From Vandiemenella viatica (taxonomy: Eukaryota > Arthropoda > Insecta > Orthoptera > Morabidae): 64,000 nt of DNA. The notes beneath the pieces are model-generated. The model was not told the DNA's origin, searched no databases, and saw nothing but the letters and a program-made list of their open reading frames with translations. The DNA is taken from assembly GCA_031002005.1 (NCBI GenBank), contig CM061914.1:193086685-193150684 (forward strand). The letters run 5' to 3'. The number at the start of each line of letters is the position of its first letter. Position 1 is the first letter of the stretch. This document shows positions 32,073 through 42,134 of the stretch, piece after piece. Both the position numbers and the translations under genes were made by a program.

Positions 32073-32660
32073 ATGAATGTGAATCTTCTGTTCCGTTCTG
32101 AAATAATTTGTATCCTGAATTCTGTCTTAGATGACGAATTATTGATTATGTTTCGGCTCAATCGCAACATGGTGGCAGAAATTAGCAATCGATTCGCTGC
32201 AACAAGAGTGGTCGTAGCAGTATCACCTTTCGATTATCGTTTTATGGGTCTCAAAGAAGTAGATACATATTTGGACTTAATACAAAAGACCAATACTTCC
32301 TTTCTTGCCTGGTGTAGCAAGGAAGTAATCACTGCCATTAATGTGACAGAAACAAATGAAGGTAGGGATTCTATTGCTTCTACAAAATCCACCAATAATA
32401 CCTCGTTGCTGCAGAAGCTATCGGAGAAATATCGTGTATATGGCGATAATGATTATCCGATCACTCAAGAAAGTTGGAGATATTTATCTTCATCTGATAC
32501 ATCAGATCCTAAATATGGAAATCTTTTAAGTTACTTGAACAGCCAAAAAAAAAAAAAAAAAAAAAAAAACTTTCCTCGGTTTTCTGCCCTTGTCATGACT
32601 TTTCTTTGTGTACCTGCACAAGCACACCGAGCGAAAGAGTATTTTCTGTGACTATAGCTG
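32073..32660 (+). pseudogene. hAT transposase C-terminal remnant (dimerisation region)
   Basis: A plus frame of 192 residues ends with NFPRFSALVMTFLCVPAQAH; in the neighbouring frame TERKSIF follows. This matches the order of the hAT C-terminal dimerisation domain (FPRLSALA.DFL.VPASSAPSERVFS), with a frameshift in the last part. Upstream, SEKYRVYGDNDYP and YGNLLSYLNSQ could be the preceding segment. A 24-base A run (32546-32569) sits in the frame immediately before FPRF, coding for lysines that are not part of the family, so the polyA is an insertion or expansion. The catalytic DDE region is not recognisable upstream. Confidence 0.55.
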
Positions 32661-33060
32661 TGGACAGAGTAATTGGCGGGTCAGTGTGAACGCGCTGTTG
32701 CCGTACTTGGGGACAAACTCGCGATGCGCTCTCTTTCTATCACCTGAAAATTGCAACGCTGTGCGGCCTGTGTTGCCTAGTCCAAGCGTCAACAGCTCTC
32801 TAACCACCCCCAAACCTTCCACCTCCCTTTCAATAAAATGTGTGAACCTGAGAATCGGAATTAGAAAGTGTCAGTGTGAGTGTGAACTTGCTCGAGAGAG
32901 GATATTTTGATTTTTAGCGATTTACGATTTTTACGTGCGATTTAAATAATTCCTTTTGGTTATTTATTAATTGTAGTAATTTAGTGTAATAATTTTACCG
33001 AACAAAAAGTGCAGTAACTTATAATTAGGGAAATTTAGCAAGAGAATCTTGCTACTAAAA

Positions 33061-33261
33061 ATGGATACTCAGGAAGAGACTTATTCTCCTATTCCAGGTG
33101 TTTCCGAACTAACGACTCCCAACAAGACGCAAGTCATCGACAGCAGAACCACCGCTGCTGAAGCAGGCAACACAGTAAATCTATCATTCACAATGTTTAC
33201 AAATATTTCAAATTTCTTGTGGACAATGATCGAGAAATTTTGTCTTCTACATGTACGCTAG
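33061..33261 (+). other. Small open frame of unknown function inside the hAT element
   Basis: A 67-codon frame from the ATG at 33061 (MDTQEETYSPIPGVSEL...), preceded by an AT-rich leader. The acidic, serine/threonine-rich start resembles N-termini of some hAT transposases, but no BED zinc finger is complete. It lies downstream of the C-terminal remnant, so if it is an N-terminal exon the element is rearranged. This is weakly supported. Confidence 0.25.
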
Positions 33262-34164
33262 TAGGAGAAGACTTGAAAGATATGGACGTACTTGATATTG
33301 ACGAAATAAAAAACTGCAGTGATTTGTTACCGCAAAAAACAACCATATTGCGAAAAAATTAGGGAATGGACAGGCTATTTGCGCTGCAGCTTGTGGTTGT
33401 CGGTTTGAGAACTGTCCAGCGCGTGTGTCGTGAGGGAAAATAACGTTTGTTTCTCGAAAGAAAAATATGAAACAATACAGCACTCTAACAAAGCTTAGCG
33501 ACTTTGACAGTCCTTTGTCAGGAGGACAGTACACGAATTTTACGATAGTGATGAGTGGTAATATATAAACAGATAATTTTGTCGTTAATTAAGCAAGTTT
33601 TTCAGTGCAGAGGATGACAAAATAAAATTTTGATTTTAGATATAAATATACAAACTGAAAATAAAATGTAACACGTGGACTTTTAGCCACAAATAAAAGA
33701 AGAGTATTTCCATAAGTTTCCTTAGTCTGTCGAGAATTTTATTTTTCTGCGCAGATAATAGAATAATAAATAACAGGTCTTTGAAACCTCCAATTATATT
33801 AAACGCATCTGCAATGCATAACTTTCTTAACGAAATGACATGCATCAATATTTTATGACAGAATAGTGATCATAAATTACTTAAAACACGTTACAAACCA
33901 TTACTACAAGTAAAGAGGTGAATACAACTGTTACGCGCACGGCTTGGCAACGGCGCATTTGACGCCACCCGCCAATTAATCTGGCCAGAGCTATAGGTTA
34001 GTCATTTCTGCGAAAAGGTCTAGCCTAAGCTCACTTCGCCCAAATTAACTTTATACATGATAACTACAAAGAGTGCAAAAACCTGCAAGATTTTGAATAT
34101 AAAAGTGAAACATTACTTATTTTTTGTTTTTGAGACTAAATAATGATATATACAAATATATAAT

Positions 34165-35640
34165 TTCCATAAAGTTTTTTTTTCTCACAAGCCATTATCT
34201 CCTTTCATACTTAACCAAAATCAATTAATGAGGCGTCATATTAGAGCTTATGATCACATCACATTACAAGAAAGAACTTTTCGGAATTAGACCCTTAAAG
34301 GGCAAAAATGTCAGTACTTCTAAACGTGTCATTTATCTCCCTGGATACCTATCTGAATTCGTTTGATGCAGTATCATTTTAAAGATTAAGAACTCCGCTT
34401 TGGTGACATCACATATTAAGACAGGAATGTTTGGTAATTCGACCCTTAAAGGGCAAAAGTATTAATATTTCTGCAACGCATTTTTGTGTCACGAGCCATT
34501 TATCTCCCTTCATATCTAACCGATATAGATAAATGAGGTATCATATTAAAGATTAAAGTCTCCGCCGTGGTCAAATTATATTTTAAGAATTAATTTTTTC
34601 GTAAATCGACCCTTAAAGGGCAAAAATGTCAATATTTCTAAAATGTGTTTTTTTTTGTGTGTGTCTTGAGCCACTTACCTGCTTGGATATGTAACTGTAA
34701 TCGATAATTAAAGTAAGATTTTTAAGAGAAATGTCTCAATTTTGGTGACGTTATATATTAAGAAAGTTTTTTTTTCAATCAGCCCTTAAAGGGAAGAAGT
34801 ATCAATGGTACTTCAGTGCATTTTTGTCCATTTATCTCCATTAACATATAACCGAAATAGATAAATGAGGTATCATTCTAAAGACTAAGGTCTCTGCTGT
34901 GGTCATATAATGCTTTAATAATGGATTTTTTCTGAATTTAACCGTCAAAGGGCAAAAATATCAGTATTTCTAAAATGCTTATTTTGTGTCTAGAGTCATT
35001 TATCGCCCTTGATAATTAAACAAAAATTGATGAACGAGGTATCATTTTAAAAACTGAGGTCTCCGTAAGGTCTTTGGTTGGTTACAGCATATTTTAAGAA
35101 AGGAATTATTTCAAAATTCGACTTTTTAAAGGGTAAAAGTATTAATGTGTGAGTGGAGATTTTCCCGGCGTATTTCTGCAACGCATTTTTCTGTCACGAA
35201 CCACTTATCTCCCTTTATACCTAACCGAAATCGATAAATGAAGTATCGTTTAAAATATTAAAGTATCCGCTTTGGTCACATCGTATTTTAAGAACGAACT
35301 TTCTCCAAATTCAACCCTCAAGGGACAAAAATATCATCATTTCATTGATTTTTTTTTACCTCACTTGATGCGTAACCAAAAGACCAAGGTGTCAACCAAA
35401 TTTTTATAAAAGTAATTTTTTTTGGAATTCGACCCTTAAAGGGCAAAAGTATCAATATTATTTCTACAACTTTTTAAAAAAAATTACGAGCCATTTATCT
35501 CCTTCGATATCCAACCGAAATCGACAAATGACATATCGTTTTAAAGATTAAGGTCTCAAATTAGGTAAAATCATAATTAAGTAGGAATTTTTTCGGATTT
35601 TGATACTTAAAGTGGTCGAGCGTATGAAACAGTTCAGAGC
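34165..35640 (+). repeat. Tandem array of about 140-190-bp units, nine diverged copies
   Basis: The core 'gacccttaaagggcaaaa' or a variant recurs near 34303, 34440, 34610, 34780, 34940, 35120, 35310, 35430 and 35605. Each is followed by 'gt.tcaatatttct', 'aacgcatttttgtgtc', 'gccatttatctccctt.ata', 'taaccgaaatcgataaatga', 'gtatcattttaaagattaag' and 'gtctccgctttggtcacat' in short blocks. Units differ in length and are strongly diverged, so the array is old. The array occupies the right part of the hAT element; a three-unit inverted relative is at 5440-6045. Confidence 0.8.
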
Positions 35641-36134
35641 CCAGTCCCTAGATTCAAGCATCAGATATCGCAGAGATGTCAATAAACTGTTTTTATAAGT
35701 AGCTTTTCGAATTTTTTTCGGTTATGGAAACATTTTTATTTTGATTTGCAATTTCAATGTGAACATTTTATTCGCACAGCAACACATATCGTAGAGATGT
35801 TCATATGCTGTGGGCATTTTTTTCAGGTTGGTTGCATTCTGTTAAGTTCAGTGACAATTTGTCGTACATACAGTCTGTTTTATATTTTCCTAACTGTTTT
35901 GTAATATGTTTTGATGCGTACCTATTACACTAAATAATTGCGGTTCTACTTTCCATTATACTAAATGTATTCAACCTCACTATTCATAGTATTTTACTAG
36001 CGAAATTATGACACGGGTCGTCTAGAATCGCATATAAAGTAGTCACGCCGCCGGCGTTACGCCGCCGCCGATTGAAAATGCTCGGCGCGCCGCCGCCGAA
36101 ATTTTGGCAAGCGGCGCCCACCTCTACCCCCCAT

Positions 36135-36552
36135 AAAGTCGACTTTCGCGTCATATATACACCTTTTTTTTTAGCTATACCATTCTACAAAAATTTCAAA
36201 AACCTCACTCGAGATTTCCGTTGAACCCCCTCCCCCCTCCCCCCCTCATGTAAGATTTCCGTTTACCCCCCCCTTTCCCCTTGGTGACGTTTCGTGAGAT
36301 TTTGCCGGATCCCCCCCCCCTATTTGACCTTAAATGTTTGACCATATTTTGTAATGTTTAGGTCATATTTACTCGTTTTTAAAGTCGTATGTGATTGTAT
36401 ATATCTCTATTTTTTTGTCGTAAATATACGAACCCTACTGATGACAGTAAAAAAATAATATCGCTATCTAAATTCGTACCCGAATGTAGTTGATGAGATG
36501 CCATCAAATGCATCTAAAGTTTAACGCTGCTCAATAATTCCTTGTCTCTGGA
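36135..36552. other. C-rich repeat, right part, then intergenic DNA
   Basis: 36135-36340 resembles 30836-31053 (C runs, tttcgtgagatttt, ccggatccccc). From 36340 to 36552 AT-rich sequence follows without a recognisable feature. Confidence 0.4.
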
Positions 36553-36869
36553 ATGCAGTAGCGGTATTCCGCCGATTGGCGCCATGTTACGGGGTTCGCC
36601 ACCAGATGGCAGGCGTCGCTCTATTAACCTCGCTCAGTGGCATACTTGCAGCGCCACACACATCACAGCGTCACTGCGTGGTGTATGGGACACCTCACTC
36701 GTGAATAAGTAAGTCTGTGTTTAATAAAGAAGTCAAGGGAAATTCCAGCTGAAGCCACTCTCCGAATCTCGTAAGCTGAAACCCAGTGTGTAGAACGATC
36801 CTCTCAATACCAAGATCGCAACCTATTAAAACTCGAATTGGTAATTATTTCTCAGGCTACCAAATTCAG

Positions 36870-37300
36870 ATACTCTCTGCGAAAATTAAGAAAGGTGTGT
36901 GCAATGTCAAAGATGAGCATGACCACAAGCTGGCACTTTATTTCAGGGAAAAGGGTATGGCATGGCCGCATTTAGCCTTTGTGGGCCTCTACATGTGGTG
37001 GGGGGGACCCTCCATGTGGTGCAGACCCCCTTTTGTGTTGCAGGTCCCTAGGCTACAACCTAGATAGCCTATGCTTAAATGCGACCTTGAAGTGTGAGAA
37101 ATATTTTTTTTCTTTTTTGTAGAAAACTGTATAAAGCATTGCAATAAATTACCAAGAGAAATGATGAATAATTTACCGAAAGTACTGAAAGAGTTTAAAG
37201 TAAAGATTAGTAGAGGTTAAAAGTAGGCTGGAAGAGGAAACGAGAAGGACGGCTGTGTAGGGAGATTGCGACCGGAGCGAATGCTCCATCGCACTTTTAT
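36870..37300 (+). mobile_element. LINE-A 3' fragment in copy A, with a nested MITE
   Basis: 'gagcatgaccacaagctggc' and 'actttatttcagggaaaagg' match the DHDHKLAL coding segment; after an interruption, 'aaattaccaagagaaatgat' and 'gaataatttaccgaaagtac' return. The 3' UTR ends with the hairpin ggagc-gaat-gctcc (37274-37287). The matching piece in copy B is at about 47660-48112. Confidence 0.75.
36963..37080. mobile_element. Small hAT-like MITE inside LINE-A (copy A)
   Basis: About 115 bases splitting the LINE-A text. Ends read 'ggccgcatttagcctttg' on the left and, inverted, 'ggtcgcatttaagcatagg' on the right. The interior has 'gtggtggggggacc' and 'tgtggtgcagaccccc' blocks. The right end shares about 45 bases with 58406-58450. 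No clear target duplication was resolved. The same insertion is present in copy B (about 47768-47900), so it predates the duplication. Confidence 0.55.
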
Positions 37301-37302
37301 CG

Positions 37303-37976
37303 ATTACTAGCCTCGTACCCGCGACTTCATACGCGTGGATTAAGAATTTCTTTACCAGAATTGAATATAGAAAGTTGTTGGTAACGAAGGATTGGATCCA
37401 AACAACACCGAGTCGGCATAATATGACAGGAAAGCTATCACTATATCATTCTACCGTCGAACCTGTCTCTTGAAGAGAATCAGTTTCCAACATATTTCTG
37501 TCACCATTCGATAAGGTCTCAAAATTTCGTGACTACAACTGTTAATCATACTGCAAAAAATATCCTGTGCCCTACATACAGATTTTCTTGTCAAACTCCA
37601 TCAATATCGATATAGCCATTTAGTCGTCAAAACGTAACAAAAAGACAGAGACTTACTTCCGCATTTATAGTATTATTACTGCAGATCACACACACACACA
37701 CACTGACTGCGAACAACCCCTGAGGGATCATTATAACGTAAAAAAGTGTACACCTACAGCATTGCAAGACTACCTACGATTTGCCTCGCATTGAAGTCCT
37801 AAATTTGTGATATCTACAGTTTAACATTCAATCCGAATAACCGACAGTAAAGGCGTGACTTTTACGACCAATTTTTCAAAAAACTTTGCATGCACGGAGA
37901 TTTGAACCGGAGACCACGATTCAAACAGCAGTAAGCAAGCGCTTTAACCACTGAGCTACCAGACCGCTATAGGGAA
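37303..37976 (-). mobile_element. tRNA-headed repeat (SINE-like), minus orientation, copy A
   Basis: Read on the minus strand from 37976: 'ggtctggtagctcagtggtt' with 'aaagcgcttgc' (A-box region) and, about 50 bases on, 'ccggttcaaatctcc' (B box), then a body of about 580 bases. The 3' end is the hairpin-like 'ccacgcgtatgaagtcgcggg' region near 37322-37342, a motif widespread in arthropod repeats. The T-arm stem does not pair, so this is not a functional tRNA. The same structure recurs at 48125-48785. Confidence 0.55.
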
Positions 37977-38400
37977 AGACAGTACAGAGACCTACACATC
38001 CTACGCGTCTGTCTATCGCCGTTCAGTAATTTTTCGAAATTATAAGACAACGTATTATTTAAAAAAAAAAAAAAATCAACCAAATGTAGACAGTACTTTT
38101 CTCCTTGTTTCAAAGTATAAGTGTGCAAACTTTCATCGAAATCGGATGAAAACTGTGGTTTTGTATGAAGAACAAACAAACAAACAAAGATACATACATT
38201 CATCTTTATATATACATATAGATTATAATTATTACTCAGGAGAAATAATTGAGCCCACAGAACCAAGTGGCGTCGCACACACCGAAATAATATCTGAATT
38301 GCAAAAGTTATACAGGATCACCTCGAACAGATAAAACAAAAAGTCTATATCCCGAAATGCGAAGTTAAGACACTACAACACAGTTACCAAACTGCAGGCA

Positions 38401-38577
38401 TCAGGGGCGCCGACTTTCAGAAAACCTCATGGGTGCTCATACTTCATTTGATGACTCATTAAACAAAAAATAGTGACGTGTCTGAATCAATTTTGATGGA
38501 ACTTTCATTGGAGGGTTATTGATTTGGCAAGTAGTAACATAGACTGCTTTTTATCCTGAAAATGTTTAATGTTACAT

Positions 38578-38616
<39 letters not shown>

Positions 38617-38954
38617 AAAATTCTTGACAAACATTAATGAAGTCGCGGTCACCAGGTAGTTTTACATAATTGTGAAAATCTAGTTATAAGCGAACAGACA
38701 GTAAGAGTAGGAAAAAAAATATTTTGCATTTTCCAAATTCTATTCCAGATCAAAAACATACTTATTCTCACCAAAATTGATTCAGTTTTTTTGACGTGTT
38801 TGAGCAATAAGCGTACAGAGTTTCAAGTTTATAACAATAGAGGAAAGATAAGTAATTATTTTTATACTCCTACTGAAACTCATAATTTTATTATTGCATT
38901 TGATTTACGTCTGCAAGGATTGGCATCGTGATTGAAGTCTCGAGTACAGTTGGT
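38401..38954. other. Intergenic with a 32-base A tract (38580-38611)
   Basis: Begins with 'caggggcgccgactttc' at 38404, which looks like a hAT terminus, but I find no convincing opposite end. No coding sequence. Confidence 0.35.
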
Positions 38955-40711
38955 AATTAATATTAACGTGCAGGGGTGTAAGGGTTTGGGAGAGACAATA
39001 CTAGTCTTTTCCAACCAAATGTCAACCTCTCCTTCACGTGGTGCACCCTGTTTGCACGGACGAGGCTCTGGCGACTGAAAGATTCCCGGTATAAGGAGTC
39101 ACCCACTGCTTGCCAACGGCCTCCGAAAGGAGGGCGGAAGAGCGGGGAGTGGTTCAGGGCACCCTCTTGCCCTTGGGGTTGGAAACGGCCCCTAAAGGCG
39201 GATGAATCAGAAATGATCAACGGCATGGGGATGCAGAAGGCAACGGGAAACCACTGCATTAAGGACCCAACGGGTATCCCGAGGACATGTAATCCTCTCA
39301 AATTACATATATCATGATGGCTTCTTCCTGGGTAAAATATTCCGGAGGTAAAATAGTCCCCCAATCGGATCTCCGGGTGGGGACTGCTCAGGGAGGAGTC
39401 ATCAGAATGGATAGAAACATTCTACGAGTCGGAGCGTGGAATGTTAGAAGTCTGAATAGGGCAGGTAGGTTAGAAAACTTAAAAAGGGAGATGGAACAAC
39501 TTAAGTTAGATGTTGTTGGTATTAGTGAGATTAAATGGAAGGATGCACAGGATTTCTGGTCTGGGGAACACAGGATAATTAGCACACAAGCTGTCAATGG
39601 AGTCACTGGTGTAGGATTTGTAATGAACAAGAAAGTAGGGAAACGGGTGAGTTATTATGAACAGTTTAGTGACAGGATTATTTGATGAGGTTAGAAACTA
39701 AGCCCGTCCCAACCACATTAGTACAAGTATATATGCCAACGTCACAGGAAGATGACGAAGAAATAGAAAAAATATACGCTGAAATTGAAGAATTAATCCA
39801 ATATGTGAAAGGGGAGGAAAATCTAATAATCATGGGTGATTGGAATGCAATAGTGGGAGAAGGAAAAGAAGGGAATACTATAGGAAGTTTTGGTCTAGGA
39901 GAAAGAAATGAGCGAGGAAGCAGGTTGCTAGAATTTTGTGAAAGATATAAGCTAGTAGTGGCGAACACACTGTTTAAGAACCATGCAAGAAGAACATACA
40001 CCTGGAAACGTCCTGCGGATACAGGCAGATATCAACTAGATTATATCATGGTCAAACAGAGATTCAGGAATCAAGTTCTAGACTGTAAAGCCTACCCAGG
40101 AGCAGACATAGACTCGGACCATAATTTGATAGTAATGAAGTGCAGGCTGAAATTCAAGCGAATAAGGAAGCAGCATAAGCAGAACAGACTGGCAGTGAAT
40201 AAGCTGAAACAATCTAGCACAAGAGAAAATTTTGCAGAAATGACAGACTTACGTCTAAGAAGTAACTGTGAAAGGAGCTCAACCGAGGACGAATGGAAAG
40301 CATTAAAGACCGAAATAATGAAAGCTGGCAAAGAAACATTAGGCTTTAGGGAACAAACTGCCCGAAAACCATGGATCACAGAAGAAATTTTGGAGCTGAT
40401 GGATCAGAGGAGAGGGTACAAAAATGCTCAGGATGAAGCAGGAAGAGAGCAGTACAGGCAATTTAGAAATCAAATAAATAGGAAATGCAAAATAGCAAAA
40501 GAAAAATGGCTACAAGAAAAGTGTGAAGAAGTAGAAAAGGAAATTGTCGTAGGAAAAGTAGATGTTGCATATAGAAAAATCAAACAGAATTTTGGAGAAA
40601 TGAAGAAAAGAGGTATGAACATTAAAGCTGCCGATGGGAAACCTCTTTTAAGCTCAGAAGAAAGAGCTAATCGATGGAAGGAATACATTGAGAAACTGTA
40701 TGATGGGGACG
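38955..40711 (+). mobile_element. RTE-like LINE: 5' leader and endonuclease region, cut by the gap
   Basis: The best-preserved 5' part of the RTE-like family. A GC-rich leader of about 450 bases (38955-39406) precedes an endonuclease ORF. After 40150 a lysine- and glutamine-rich linker with coiled-coil-like content leads toward the reverse transcriptase, which would start beyond 40711 and is lost in the run of N. The 3' half of the same family is seen at 22600-23490 and 53245-53962 (minus). Confidence 0.8.
39407..40711 (+). pseudogene. Apurinic-like endonuclease domain of RTE-type ORF, one frameshift
   Basis: From the ATG at 39407: ILRVGAWNVRSLNRAG (motif WNVRSL), LDVVGISEIKWKD (catalytic glutamate of the E motif), then a frameshift near 39682. 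The frame continues with LVQVYMPTSQ, IIMGDWNAIVGE (D and N of GDWN), TYTWKRPADTGRYQLDYIMV, and ADIDSDHNLIVMK (SDH motif). These are the conserved blocks of exonuclease/endonuclease/phosphatase-fold nucleases of non-LTR elements, which nick target DNA to prime reverse transcription. The ATG at 39407 is preferred to upstream in-frame codons because ILRVGAWNVRS begins right after it. The single frameshift makes this copy inactive unless it is an assembly error next to the gap. Confidence 0.8.
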
Positions 40712-41711
40712 NNNNNNNNNNNNNNNNNNNNNNNNNNNNNNNNNNNNNNNNNNNNNNNNNNNNNNNNNNNNNNNNNNNNNNNNNNNNNNNNNNNNNNNNN
40801 NNNNNNNNNNNNNNNNNNNNNNNNNNNNNNNNNNNNNNNNNNNNNNNNNNNNNNNNNNNNNNNNNNNNNNNNNNNNNNNNNNNNNNNNNNNNNNNNNNNN
40901 NNNNNNNNNNNNNNNNNNNNNNNNNNNNNNNNNNNNNNNNNNNNNNNNNNNNNNNNNNNNNNNNNNNNNNNNNNNNNNNNNNNNNNNNNNNNNNNNNNNN
41001 NNNNNNNNNNNNNNNNNNNNNNNNNNNNNNNNNNNNNNNNNNNNNNNNNNNNNNNNNNNNNNNNNNNNNNNNNNNNNNNNNNNNNNNNNNNNNNNNNNNN
41101 NNNNNNNNNNNNNNNNNNNNNNNNNNNNNNNNNNNNNNNNNNNNNNNNNNNNNNNNNNNNNNNNNNNNNNNNNNNNNNNNNNNNNNNNNNNNNNNNNNNN
41201 NNNNNNNNNNNNNNNNNNNNNNNNNNNNNNNNNNNNNNNNNNNNNNNNNNNNNNNNNNNNNNNNNNNNNNNNNNNNNNNNNNNNNNNNNNNNNNNNNNNN
41301 NNNNNNNNNNNNNNNNNNNNNNNNNNNNNNNNNNNNNNNNNNNNNNNNNNNNNNNNNNNNNNNNNNNNNNNNNNNNNNNNNNNNNNNNNNNNNNNNNNNN
41401 NNNNNNNNNNNNNNNNNNNNNNNNNNNNNNNNNNNNNNNNNNNNNNNNNNNNNNNNNNNNNNNNNNNNNNNNNNNNNNNNNNNNNNNNNNNNNNNNNNNN
41501 NNNNNNNNNNNNNNNNNNNNNNNNNNNNNNNNNNNNNNNNNNNNNNNNNNNNNNNNNNNNNNNNNNNNNNNNNNNNNNNNNNNNNNNNNNNNNNNNNNNN
41601 NNNNNNNNNNNNNNNNNNNNNNNNNNNNNNNNNNNNNNNNNNNNNNNNNNNNNNNNNNNNNNNNNNNNNNNNNNNNNNNNNNNNNNNNNNNNNNNNNNNN
41701 NNNNNNNNNNN
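40712..41711. other. Assembly gap, exactly 1000 N
   Basis: Uncalled bases. The round length suggests a fixed-size scaffold gap, so true size is unknown. It removes the reverse transcriptase of the RTE element on its left and the start of duplicated block B on its right. Apparent open frames that span it are artefacts. Confidence 0.98.
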
Positions 41712-42134
41712 GTATTCCGCCGATTGGCGCCTTGTTTTACGGGGTTCGCCACCAGATGGCAGGCGTCGCTCTATTAACCTTGCTCAGTGGCATACTTGCA
41801 GCGCCACTGCGTGATGTGTGGGGCCACCTCACTCGTGAGTAACCAAGTCTGTTTAGTAAAGGAGCCAAGGGAACAGTTGAGCTCAAGCTTTCGTAAGGAA
41901 ATAGTGCCGTGTTTACACAGTCGAGTGAGAGCGAAAACAAGTGGTCGGAGAGGAAGCGAGCGTTGCGGCCCACACAGGTCGAATTCTGCTATCGTGTAGT
42001 AACCAGTGTTAACCGGAACAACACTTAATAACAAGAACAAAGAAGTGAGCTTGTGATTGTGCACATACGGACTAAAGTGTACAATTAACAACTGTTGGAG
42101 TGTAGATAACATCTGCGCATACAGGCGAGAGGAG

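Larger units (their letters stand above)
31054..36126. mobile_element. 5.07-kb hAT-type element with perfect TIRs and 8-bp target duplication
   Basis: The ends read tagaggtgggcgccgc inward on both sides, 16 bases perfect, and ccccccat flanks both (31046-31053, 36127-36134). These are hAT hallmarks. GC-rich subterminal repeats based on 'gccgccg' and 'ggcgtgacgccg' follow both ends (31070-31140, 36040-36110), the sort of motif hAT transposases bind. The interior holds a decayed C-terminal transposase segment near 32073-32660, an A tract at 32546-32569, an unrecognised short frame, and a tandem array at 34165-35640. The coding part is broken, so the copy is non-autonomous. Confidence 0.85.
36553..38400. 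repeat. 1.85-kb duplicated block, copy A
   Basis: Matches 41712-41873 joined to 47541-49240. The shared text starts at 'gtattccgccgattggcgcc' and ends at 'cagttaccaaactgcaggca'. It is a composite containing a LINE-A 3' piece (about 36870-37300), a small hAT-like MITE, and a minus-strand tRNA-headed repeat. It represents the state without the I-group LINE insertion found in copy B. Confidence 0.85.

Noticed and set aside
37890..37976. tRNA gene on the minus strand (A and B boxes present)
   Set aside because: The T stem does not pair, the same sequence recurs at 48700-48780 inside a repeat, and the body continues about 580 bases; it is tRNA-derived repeat sequence.
38404..38655. hAT-like terminus caggggcgccgactttc as the edge of a MITE
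   Set aside because: The only candidate opposite end (aagtcgcggtcaccagg near 38640) matches poorly and no 8-bp duplication was seen.
39682..41842. Open frames of 361-710 codons spanning the 40.7-41.7 kb region
   Set aside because: They run through 1000 N; only the part before 40712 is real coding sequence (RTE endonuclease).
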